From Gnetum montanum (lineage: Eukaryota > Streptophyta > Gnetopsida > Gnetales > Gnetaceae), in NCBI GenBank assembly GCA_015680685.1, contig MNCI01000139.1:62449-96829 (forward strand): a stretch of 34,381 nt of DNA, read 5' to 3'. The notes under the pieces were generated by a model. It did not search any database. It was not told the DNA's origin and worked only from the letters and a program-made list of their open reading frames with translations. The position numbers and the translations under genes were made by a program. The number at the start of each line of letters is the position of its first letter. The stretch's first letter is position 1. Below, one piece after another: positions 8,688 through 20,600 of the stretch.

Positions 8688-11600
8688 CTGCAATAGCAAA
8701 AGATATGACAAGTTCAGTCATTCAGAAAGCAAAAAAGGGGAAATCAAAAGCTGATGTTTGCATATGGTTTGATACCATTTATTATTTTATTTCTGATCAG
8801 GGACTGCAGGAAGACACACACTAATCGAACCAGTCGATTCTGCATGTATTTGTCCTGCACAAAATTTATTTTATATATACACACACACAAGTGAGGGTTG
8901 AAAAATAAAAATTAGTATAAACACACTAGGTAGCTTGGAGTAAATAATGTACTAAACAAACCAAGAAAAGCAAAGTTACAAGGCAGAGCTATATCCTAAA
9001 ATTGCAATGTTATCAACACTTTGAATGGGTAAACCAGAATTATCCAAGCAGACGTTTATTTATTATCAATAAAAACAGCTACAAGCAATATGAACTGATT
9101 GGTAAAGGTTGAGATGAAGACAGCATTCGAGGAGGAAATTGAGATATACTCCAAGCACCTCCCTCTCATCAAGGATATTATTATAACTCCAATAGAGAAA
9201 CACCACCAACCACAATACGAAACAGTTCGTTACGGCAGCAATCTGGTTGTATGCCTTGGGAGATATTGATCACTCCGTAACTCATTTAGCATATTCTACA
9301 ATGCACTTATATTTCAAAACTAAAAGAGGTGTAAGCTCATAACATTGCCATACCAGAGATCTACCATGTCATGAATTTCACCAAACATGATATAGCAGTC
9401 AAAAGAAACATATGTCAGCAATTGTATCTCCACGGATGATGAACAATGGATTTAAAATAGAATTTTTCAGGAAAATTAAGAACAGAATGAAATGATGTGG
9501 AACTAAACTGCAACTCAATGTATCATTGCACAACAATTGAAATAAATTTCCATTGAAAAATTACCACTAACCTTGGTGTTTTGACATGATTTGATGCAGT
9601 TCTGAATGTATGTGTGTATAAACTGTGTAGGAAGCTCTACTGCAGTAGTTAACCTATTAACTACCTCCATCGAATGTAAGCTCATATCCATGTTCACTAG
9701 AACTTTGAAATACCTAATTAAGAAGTGGTTGCTATAAAAAATCAAACGTTTTCACAGAATCAATTTTTAGATTGGAATCTGACTGGGATAGTCCATACTC
9801 TGAAATTTGGACAGAGTTCATCATCTTCAGAAGCACTTCAACGGCTATTACAGGATTGTATTCAACCAGATCCTGGAAAGAAGAGCACGCATAAAAGGCA
9901 ATCAAATTATAACTGGGACCTGAGATGCTGTTATAATTTTACACCTCTTCTAAGAACTTACCGGTAGGCGACGGGGAGATATCCCACAATGATAAACCAA
10001 CTTTGGGTCAGCTTCCAACTCCAGAAGAACTTTCTGCAGAAATGGCAGACCCAATGAGATCAAACAAATAAAAAAGCTCCTATAAAAAGCGGTAACATAG
10101 TTTGTAGTTAACATCTGAAGACAAAAACTTCTATAAAATCATTATTTATGATAGTTCAACTAACCACTAAAATATCAGAAAATATCTGTGGGTAATTCCA
10201 GATAGCCCTAATCATAGCCTAGGACAATAACAATCCAATGTATCCAATAAAAGCTAAAAATCAGTGTTTCGCAGGAGCTCCCTCCTACAAAAATTTTCTC
10301 GTTCCCCGCGTTCCAAGGACCTAAACGTGTTCCCAATTGAATGGGAACTAGACTTTAGTTACTTGTAAATTCAAAAAATTTTGTTAATGTTTAGATAATA
10401 CATCTGATAACAATACATCTGATAGTAAAAAAGATATAAAGCTGCAGTGAACAATAACATATTTATAGAAATAAATAAGAATCATAAAACTTTTATAAAT
10501 AATAAATTGAACCCTTTTACCAACATTTTTTCTATTTCTACACCAGTATTATTGTATTTTGATAGATATAATTTCATTAAATTCTAGTTTTAACATTACA
10601 GTATTTGTAGATTTCTTAAAAAATCTTGACTGAGTTTAAAGAATGATTTTTTTACATTATTAATTGATTAGTTTAGTCCTGTTCCACGTGTCTGGCTTTC
10701 GCTCCTGTTCCCAAACTTGTTTGGGTACATACTCTCACACTCCCACGTTCCCACGTTCCCAACATTCCCACATTCCTAACCAATGTAAAACATAGGAAAA
10801 AACAGAAACAGACTTGATCTAATATAATTCTGTTCCTGGAAGGTTATCCATGAAAGCAGAATGAAACCTCTGTTATATTTTTGTGTTCTCACTGGGCTTG
10901 AAGTGTATCTAGCGTGCGGCGCAAGGTAAACCGTGTCTGAAGGAGAAACCTTCTGTATTATTTTTTTTATTCTAAAGTTGTTAATTGATGCGTTTGTTGC
11001 CTTTTTCCTGCCTACCCTTTAAAATCATCTCTGGAAAACTTTAGGATGACTATTTTAATTAAATCAAATCATTTAATAAAACAGCTGATGAATACTAACG
11101 AAATTAACTATACTCAGTTTTGAATGTTAGGATACACATTTTCAAGACAAGTGTGCAGCAACTATAATACTTGTTGCTGTGCAGGAGAAAGTGGTGCTTT
11201 CAGGGCATTGCTTATCAAATCCCTTATAGCAGTTCCTCGACTTGTATCAGCACACATGCCATGATCCCAAAGCAATTCATGATTGTTGTCAATGGAAAGC
11301 CATACAAGCTGCATCCATAAATAATTTATAGAATGTTATTTTATCTTATACGTAATATTAACATCAGTAAAGTTATATAAGAGTCACGAATAAGAAACAA
11401 GAGCCTGAAAGGTTACTTCTCCATCCTGCTCAGAAAGCATAGGTGGCACTGGCCTAATCCATGGAGGTTCAAAACCTTTCAGAGAAGAATTTTGTATGAC
11501 ACCCACTATTGCTTCTTCCTTGTTTCCACCACCTGCCCGATACTTGCCTGTTGCATTGGGTTCATCAAGCCTGTGGTATTTGGAAGAATGTGTAATTGAG

Positions 11601-14600
11601 TTAGGAGCCACTGGCTGATGTTAAAAAAATGAATCCTATAATTTAGGAAAACCCTACTCAAGAGCATTTGGATCGCATCCATTAGGAACATCTGGATCCC
11701 AGATTGAGTTCCGCGTTGTAGCATTATCAAAGCAAGTCTTCCATGTCTCGGCAGGTACTCTGTCTGAGTATTGTTTCTGAAGTTCCTCACGATTCAATAA
11801 TGTCTATTATATGGAACAAAGTTATGAATAAGAAAATAAAAATCAAAGATCCTTGCAATCTTTCTAATGTTGAAATATTGAAAGCCTGACAGGAAATCTC
11901 ACATGTGCACTTGGATCGAAGTTTTTGAGATACTGAGCTGCATTTTGACTTCCAATCTGTACAGGTGACGCAGGAAAACCACATCAATACACTATGAATT
12001 TATGATATCTGAAAAGGTAACACTGTAAGAACAATTTCTAAAAAGATTTCATTACCATTCAGAATTCAAGTTAAGTTTCCATTTAAGCCTTTGGAGAAAA
12101 ACTGAAATGGTAAATTTTCAAAACTATATCTTCCCTTGCAAGTAGTCATTATGCTCTTAATATTCAGTAATTAAGTTTGCTTATTGGCACTACCATAAAA
12201 TAGTCGATGAAAAAATAGTCCATTCGCCAAGTAAGCCCATTTTAAATTTGTTACGAATCCCTAAATCCAAAAAATTTCAATTTTGAAACTAACTTTAACT
12301 TCTACATATATGGAAAGATTTTAAAATGCTCCAGCTTGATGGTATCCAATAAATAAAATGGGTTTCTAGAAAAGAGAACACCGAAATTAAACATTTCACA
12401 GACATGTGTGTTAAGAATTACTCAATCCATAAAAAATACCTCTTGTTTTATGTTATTATCATTGGCTAAGCCAAGCAACTGATGGACGAATGCTCTTTCT
12501 ATCTGGTCAGCAGTATCATCGGAGGCAACCTGCAAAGGCCACTCAAGCCTAGTTACTCAACACACTAAACTAAAAATGTTAGAAATTGTAGAAAAGAAAA
12601 TGATGTTTTACATCAAAACACAAGACAGGCATTCCATTTCCACGCCATTGAAATATTTTTATAGAATGTTGTCAGGCCCAGGCTAGAACAAACTCACAAG
12701 CCAGTCCTGAATTTGGATTATTTGCAGGTTCCACAGCAAAATCATAAAAATAGTGTTTATCATTGGTTTCAAACTCAAACTCAACATAAATAATGAGTGC
12801 TTCCTAAATTCCTGTACTGAAAGTACATTCTTGATCAGCAAGAATCTGGCAACAGTGTTTGTATATAGCCATTTACAACTGAGGGTAAAGTACCCTACAT
12901 GCTAGCTATATAAGACTAATTTCTTAAGGAACAGAACAGAAAGGAAAAAAGCAAGATCAGTTAACAAGGTACACCCGAGAAGCCCACATCATTCCACCAG
13001 CATCTAAAAAGAAAGATCAATTAAAAGGATCTATCAGGAAAAAAAAATCCAAAAGAAAAAAAAAAGGAACACAACAGCAATTCATCTTCATTATCATCAC
13101 CCTAGCCTCATCACAACTGCATGGGGTCAGCTGTATGAGCTTTTCCACCATTCACCTATGTTAAGAACTAGATTAAATATCTATTCCAAATTCTTGGGTT
13201 TCTTTTGTTATTCTTGCATACCAAATATGTTTTCAGTCTACCTCTTTCTTATTTTACCTCTAGTACAATTACACAACCTTTTAAAAGGTATAGTCTCTGG
13301 TTTTCTCTGCACATGACCAAATAGAACACCCAAGCAACTGTTAATTAAAGCAATTTAAATCAACACGCACAATCTGCACTGGTAAAATTCTTTAATATTT
13401 TGGGGGAGAACATCGTGGACACATTCAAAGAGTGATTAATTTCTCCAGAATTATTCTGATTCCTAAAGAAAATACCCCGCAGACTACTGCCCGAATAGTG
13501 TCTACAACACCCTTATGCAAATATTTTCTAAGATTATTATTGCTAGATTGGCACCTTTGATGAATAGGCTGATCCACCCTAAATCAACTAGGCTTGTGAA
13601 GGGCAAATATATCCAAGAGAAAATCATCCACAACCATGAGCTCTTTCACTTTGTTAGTAAGTTCAGTGTCCCATGTATGTTCCTTCAGCCCTTTTTTTCT
13701 TTTTTCTTTTTTTGGGGAGAAGAGTTCAGGATTTGTATTATAAACAATTTGCAATGGCGTATGTACAAGTGTGAATACTTAGTAAGGGAGAAGAACTCCC
13801 TTCAAAAGCATTATGCATAGGGGTGAGAACCCCTTTAACACTATCAGGGGCAATATACACCCTAGACCAACAAAACAAGATCTCACTGGCCATCTCCCTA
13901 TGGTATAATTCAAATTGCTAAAGCTACCGCTAGAACTCCTCTTTCCATGCCTGTCACTTAGCCTCCCAGAGAGCCCACTCTTCTCAATGTGCACGCTTAG
14001 TTGCTTCCTCAATATCTTGTGCCACCCTTGCTTTGACTTGCCGATTTAGCTCTTGTTCCAAATCATCCTACAAATGTGACCACTTAGCAATAGAAACCCC
14101 TTCCAATGGCATGGCTGCCGTAGGAACTTCAAACGCAAGAGGACCCCACACATCAAAAGCCCTCACCCCTAGCCCCGAGGTAACCCCCAACACACATAGA
14201 CAATCTGACAAGGCAAGACCTCTGACCACTGCAGAACTAGCTGGACGAAAACCCTCCAAAGCACCAAAATACCCTTGAATGTCTCCCACACTGCCCCCAC
14301 CATAGAGAAGCCAGAAAAAATTTAAGAATGTTGACAACCCTTCCTAGCCATAGGCATTTCAAGAAGAAGAAATGCATTCTCTGTAATTTCCACACATTTC
14401 CCAACTAAACAAAGAATCTCTCCACAAGTTCAACGACATCCTACCACATCTGTGACAGGGCTGACTTGGGCAGCTGCCCACTAGCCATTTTGAGAACAAG
14501 GCTGAGGAAGAAGCCCTCCGCTTCTTGCTGGCCCCTCCCCATCAGCAGAATAAGCTCCCCAATAGCTGGAACCCCCAGCAACCTCGCCAACACTTCCTCT

Positions 14601-17600
14601 GAAAGTTCAATTCGCACTCCTCTAAAAGTGGTGGAGTCCATTTGCCAATTCATGAAAAAGGAATTGACAACGAGGTCAAGTTCACCCACAAGCATTGGTA
14701 GGAATTCAACTTAACCAACCCTCTCCACCATTCCCCATAGCTCTAGTTTCCCCTAAAACACAGTGCACTAAGGCTCATAGGTAGGAGTAACCCCCATAAC
14801 AATAGACGCCTCCCACCATAACCCAACCTATGTAAGTGATGGAAGCAGCAAACCTCAAAAGATGAGATTGTTACAACTTTACCAAAGACTCCACAAAACT
14901 ATAGCCACTTTGAAGTCACCATCCAATTTAAGCAACAAGGGAATTGCATCAGCCCACCAAGTGCTGGTCACATACGAGCAGCAATAAGTAAAATGACTTA
15001 ACTTTTCAAGGTCCCTCATACACAAGCGGGCCAACATCATTAATGTTTAACCCGTGGCCCCTAAGCATGGCCCTTACCAAAAGCATCGTGTGGTTCATTG
15101 GCCAAATGAAGGCTTTAATCTTCTCAGGTAGTCTGCCTTTCCAAATTTGCCACCAACCCTCAATAATGGGGTATTTGTGCTTAATGATTCGATGTGGTTG
15201 CTCCCCAGCATTTCCCTTTACTACACCTCATGGACATGTTTGTACAGAGTTTTCCAAATGAGTGAGTCCCAATTTCCTGCCTCCCATCTCTGGTATTTGT
15301 TATTCATTATCTAAATCCATTAGGCCAGATTGGTTTCCGCATGCAATAATCGATTAGTGAGTAGCTAGTATCCCATGTTGATTGCATCGGAGAATTTCAG
15401 CACCCCAAGACCACCCACCTCCCTAGGCCTAGCCATTGTGTCCCAACAAACAAAATGCAAATGCTCACCCCCTTTCCCTCCTAACCAAATGAAGCAATTG
15501 ATCCACCTTGAGGATAACATCTTTAGGAGGCGAGGCCACTAAAGCCGTAAATCTAACAATGGATGAAAGGATAGACGTTGCAAGAACAATTCTCCCCTTG
15601 CTAGTAAGGAAATGCATTGTCCAATGCCCAATTCGCCATTGTAGCCTTTGAATCAATGTCAACCAAGTCTTCTTCTGATGCCACGCAAAGATAGGAATGC
15701 CTAAGTATGAGTTGTGATCGGTGCCAGGCAAGATGCCCAGTACCTAGGTAATTCTCCCCCTTACATGCTCATCAGTATTGATAAGGTGAAGTGTGGACTT
15801 TCCTTTGTTGATCTCCAACCCAATTTCTTTCACCATCCTATCAAGAGCCCTATCCACCGCAACCTTGGTAAACAAAATGTGTTATTCGCATAGTGCTCCA
15901 CTAAATAATCCACCCCCACAATTTTAAGACCTTTCACCCCTTCCTTTCTACAATATGCCTACATCATATCCATCACCAAGATAAACAAATAAGGAGACAA
16001 AGGGTCTCCTTGCCTTAAACCTTGTCCAAGGATTGAAAACCCCCAAGGCTTCCCTTCAATATCAAATGAATAAGTAGCCAAAGCTTGGAGATGTATGCAA
16101 AGATTAACAAAATTAGGATGAAATCCCTTATGAAGCATGATTTCTCTCAAGGCCTCCCAACTAATAGTGTCATAAGCTTTCTTAATATCTAATTTGAGAC
16201 ACATACCTGGATATTTAGTCATCTGGAGGGAGTGAAGAATTTCTTGCAACAAAATCACTTGGTCTTGAAGGAATTGTCCCTTGACGAAGCCTGCATGATT
16301 TCCACTCACAAGCATCAACATGAAAGGAGCCAACCACCACACCAACATCTTGGTGAAAAGCTAAAGGGAAGTGTTACAAATCTCAATGGGTCTAAATTGG
16401 GATGGGTCTATAGCATTTGCTGTCTTCGAGATGAGCACAATTCTAGAGCAATTTATTTCAAAACATACCTATTGCCATCAAAGCATGGCATTAAAAACGT
16501 CTAGCACATTTTTCCCAAGAACATTAGCAAATTCTCTAAAGAATTCAATAGGCCAGCCAATTGGCCTAGGAGCCTCATCTGTTTTTAGAGTAGCCATGGC
16601 AACCTCCAACTTAATCCAAGTGAAAGGTTCAAGCAGCTCGTGATTGTCTTCTATACTAATCATTCTCTGCATAGGGACAAAAAGTGGGAGACTATCATGG
16701 CAACGCCAAATATTGGCCTAATAAGTTTGAATTACCTGTGCAATTTCTTGAGTTTGGACCAAAGTGGTCCCTTCGCGCATCAAGTGATGAATCTTCTTGA
16801 AGTGGTTGTTTGATTTGGCCATGGCAAAGAAGAAACGAGTGGGTCTATCCCCATCTTTTAGCCATTGGATCCTAGATCATTGTCGCTAGTACATAGCCTC
16901 TTCGTTAGCTAATGCCTGGAGATCCTTAAGAACCTCATGTTCAGCTTCTTCCAAAGATTCCCTTGATTCTTGGTGGGCTTGTATTCCAGCTAGTTTGTTT
17001 TGTAGCACCTCTCGATGGGTACAAAATGCATACTTTTCATTCCTCTTTGAATGAATCTCCTTTTTAATGTGTTCAGCCCGTACTTGAGAAAGTCCCAAGG
17101 GCCCCCCTAAGTAGGGTAGCAAGCCCAAATCTTTGAGATTAATGATCTTAACCAATGCTTAGCAAGCCAGGATCTCTCAAAGTGGAAAGGCGAGAAGGCA
17201 GGATGTGTCTACCTTTCGACCTGATAGATCAACAACCGATGATCCGATGCTTGTCTTTCTTTCCCATAAACTTGAATTGCATGGTCCAATAAGATATATA
17301 AACTAACCCAAACTCTATCAATGCAGGATAGAATATGATCCCGCACTTGGTGCCTGTTACTCCAAGTGAAGAGATAGTCCTTGACCTCCATGCCCACAAG
17401 ATCCTAGGTGTGCAAAAATTGCATGAACTGTATTCCTCTAGGGGGGTCAGAAACCTCCCCACCAAACTTCTCCCAAGCATGCAAATGCTACTGGAAATCC
17501 CTAACCAAGATCCATTCACGTCTTATCTAGAATCACCAATGCTATCTGTTTGAGCTCAAGCTCCTAGCATTGGGCCCCATAGTAGTTGGTAAGCCAAAGG

Positions 17601-20600
17601 CCCGATGAAACTAACCAAAATAGAAATGCTCCATGGGGATGAATCCACAAATTCAAACGGAAGCTTGGAGAGAACAGCCAAATCCCTAGCCCTACCACGA
17701 CTAGCGACCAAATGCATCTACCACCCCTCCCACTACAGTACATGTGATTCTCTGTGTTGCAACTTTGTCTTCTACAAATAAACAATGTCACAGTGTTCCC
17801 TACGCACAATATTCTTCAGGGTATTTCTTTATAGGGTGTACCCTAGCCCCTACAATTCCAAGACATGATTTTCATGGTATACTTGTAGACTGTTTTTTGT
17901 AGCCCCCTTTCAAGGTTGTTTGAATGCCCAAGTCAATCTCTAGTTGTGTCTTCTTATTGCAAGCAAGCAGCGTTGGTGGTTTGCCGACCTTCCCAAAATC
18001 CGACAAGTTCAGGAAACTGACATCAAACCCAATAGTCACCCTAATCACCTCCGCCATATTTGGTGTCGAGGAGCCATGCACCTTAGATACCCAATCCCCT
18101 AGAGGGGGTAGTTCCCTCCTATTCTCTCATGGGCTCAAAACAAGAGGTTCAAAGGTCCCATCCCCCTAAACCGCATTCAAAACCGCATGGGGCCCATCCC
18201 CCTGAACCACAGGGGGACCAATCCCCCTAAACCGCATGCAAACCTATGTGACTAGCAATAGCACCAAGATTCGAAACCGTGGGGGAACGAACCCCTAGAT
18301 CCCTTTGAGTCGAGGGGTGACCTGCCCCTTTGGTCCCCAACACCAATCCAACCCTAGTGCCCAACCAATGTCCATCCAATGCCCCCCACCTAGTCTGCCT
18401 GGGCACATTGGCCTTGGCCCTAACCCTACATGCAGCAACCTAATGATTGGCTTTCCCACAAACAATGCAATGGGGCAATGCAGCAAACTAAGCCACCAAA
18501 GGCACTTCAAACAACAAATTCTTGTATTCCACCAAGATTTTTTCTTCCCCATATAGGAGATCTAGTACTACTTCATTGATGAGGTCCTTGGAGGACAACA
18601 ACCTCCAAACACAAAACCTGGCAAACCCCATATGCTCCATGGAATCCGTAAACTTAGCAAAAGTAATAAACTCCCCGAAAAAAGCTGCCAAGGATTTTAG
18701 GAAAACCATCATCCATAATTCCCATGGAATGCCTGAAACCCGAATCATACCGATGGGAGAACGGGTTTGCAGCCCTATGTGCACCAAGATGCCATGGCAT
18801 AAGGGCAAGGTCCCTTGCACCAAAAAACCATGCGCCCAACCCCCCCCCCCCAGCCAAGAAGCACCCAATCCCAATCTTCCATAGATCGGAAAACAAAAAG
18901 CAAAAGGTCATCTGATAGACTGCATACTCCAACATCCCCTAGGCCCCATGTTGCCACACCTCACTTCTTGATTAACTCCATCTTGGGTCTCATGCCTATA
19001 GAAACAAATTTTCCTATCAGGCTAAGCTCCATGGTCCTCAAACCCTTGCTAGGCATTTGCTAAATCTACAACTGCAAGGATCCCTCCCTTCAAGAGCAAA
19101 CACTGATGCCTCCCACCCTAGGAAGCCACCTCATCGCTCCAAAGGCTTTTGATGTGCCCTCTTCACCTGAGGGCCCACTGGCATTCCCATTCATCTCCCT
19201 TCTTCTGAAACCACCATCTCCCACAAGGTGTCCTCTCCCCCCCCCCCCCCCCNAACCCATGTGCCACTACCAGCATCTTGCCCCTCAACTCCACTTGTGC
19301 CACTGTCAATGTCCAGCCCCTCTCTCATACCCACTCCTTAAGCTTGACATTGCCAAGGTGTATGATTCTTTACCTAGAAAGCCTTCCAAAACATCATGCT
19401 TAGGAAAGGATTTAATAATAAGTTTGTGCATCTCTATATCAACATCCATCATATAGGGGATTGCTCAATTGATATCAATTAGAGACTTAGAAGGTTTTTC
19501 AACACCCATAGCAATCTTCATCAAGAAGGCCTGCTTTCCCCTTATCCCTTCATCATTGCTATGGATACTCTGCATACTTATCTGAACTTTGTTGGTGTCA
19601 ATGGGCTGTCGATTGTAGAAATAAAAAGTTTAGTTTATCATTACCTAGATGACACCACGATTCTATGAAGGCCACAATTTTGAAAGTGCTACAAATCAAA
19701 AAGACCCTACAAAAATTGAGCATGAACTAGGGCTTGCTATTGTTTGGCAAAATCCACCGTCCATTTTATGCATAACCCCCTAAGATATGAGAAGAACCAT
19801 TGTCAGAGTGTTGTGGGTTACCAACAAGAGGGTGTGATGACTTCTACTTGGGACGTCCATCTTCAAATGTGCATAAGTGGTAGGACCCACCTCATCAAGA
19901 AAATTCAAAGAAGCTTCTATTCAAGGGGAGTTGCTCAATAGCCTCCTTGATTCTTCAGCCATCACTATATGTCACCTCAATTTGCTCACCACCAATGACA
20001 ATAATTAAAAAGAGAGATTCTACCCTTAAGCATTTCTTCTAGTCTAGTGCGAATGGTGACCCTCAAACACATCTTCTTCACTGGAATGAAATTTCAAAGC
20101 CCAAACAAAGTAGGTGAGTAGGCATCCCATGATTTGAGGATTGCATTTTGGTGGAAATATAATCAAAATGGTTGGTGTTTTCTTCCATCATTGGAACTTT
20201 GGACATTTTAAGCAAACATTCTGATCAAGAACCTTTTGGAAAACAAATACTCCAAGCATAGTATCATTGATGTTTACCCTCAAGTAGTGGCTTTCCTTAG
20301 AGGGGCTGGGAAGGATAAGGTTTCAAACTTCTACCGGAATGCATTCTAGCTCTCCCCTAGAGGAGTCTGGCCCTGCACAAATCAATGAACAAATACAGAA
20401 ATTTTCTTGTATTTTGGCTAGCTTCCCCCACCTAGCGACTCATCAAGAGACATCCTATTCTCACGTAGGGATCTCTCATCTTTACAGAAATTCCTTCCAA
20501 CTTCACCTCGAATAAACCTTATATGGAGACTCCATTGTGAATCTGAAGTTCATTTTTTCATCTATCTGCTTGCTCATCAGGCAACCATCACTCCAAACAA

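Larger units (their letters stand above)
13692..19334 (-). mobile_element. L1-type LINE B, near full length, nested in LINE A
   Basis: A minus-strand element of about 5.6 kb. Its poly(A) tail is the T-rich run at 13692-13713 on the plus strand. Its 5' end lies near 19334 after a G-rich leader (a poly-C run on the plus strand at about 19238-19252, followed by an N). Order on its own strand: leader, ORF1 with zinc knuckle, ORF2 with endonuclease and reverse transcriptase, zf-RVT-like region, then a gag-like segment and poly(A). The target is marked by TCCTT at 13681-13685 and again at 19335-19339. All frames contain stops and frameshifts. Confidence 0.85.

Noticed and set aside
18305-18915. Plus-strand Pro-rich open frames
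   Set aside because: Antisense shadows of LINE B ORF1, whose minus-strand frames carry DUF4283-like and CCHC motifs.
19238-19253. Long poly-C run next to an N
   Set aside because: Could be a G-rich LINE leader, but the ambiguous base suggests sequencing or assembly trouble; not interpreted further.
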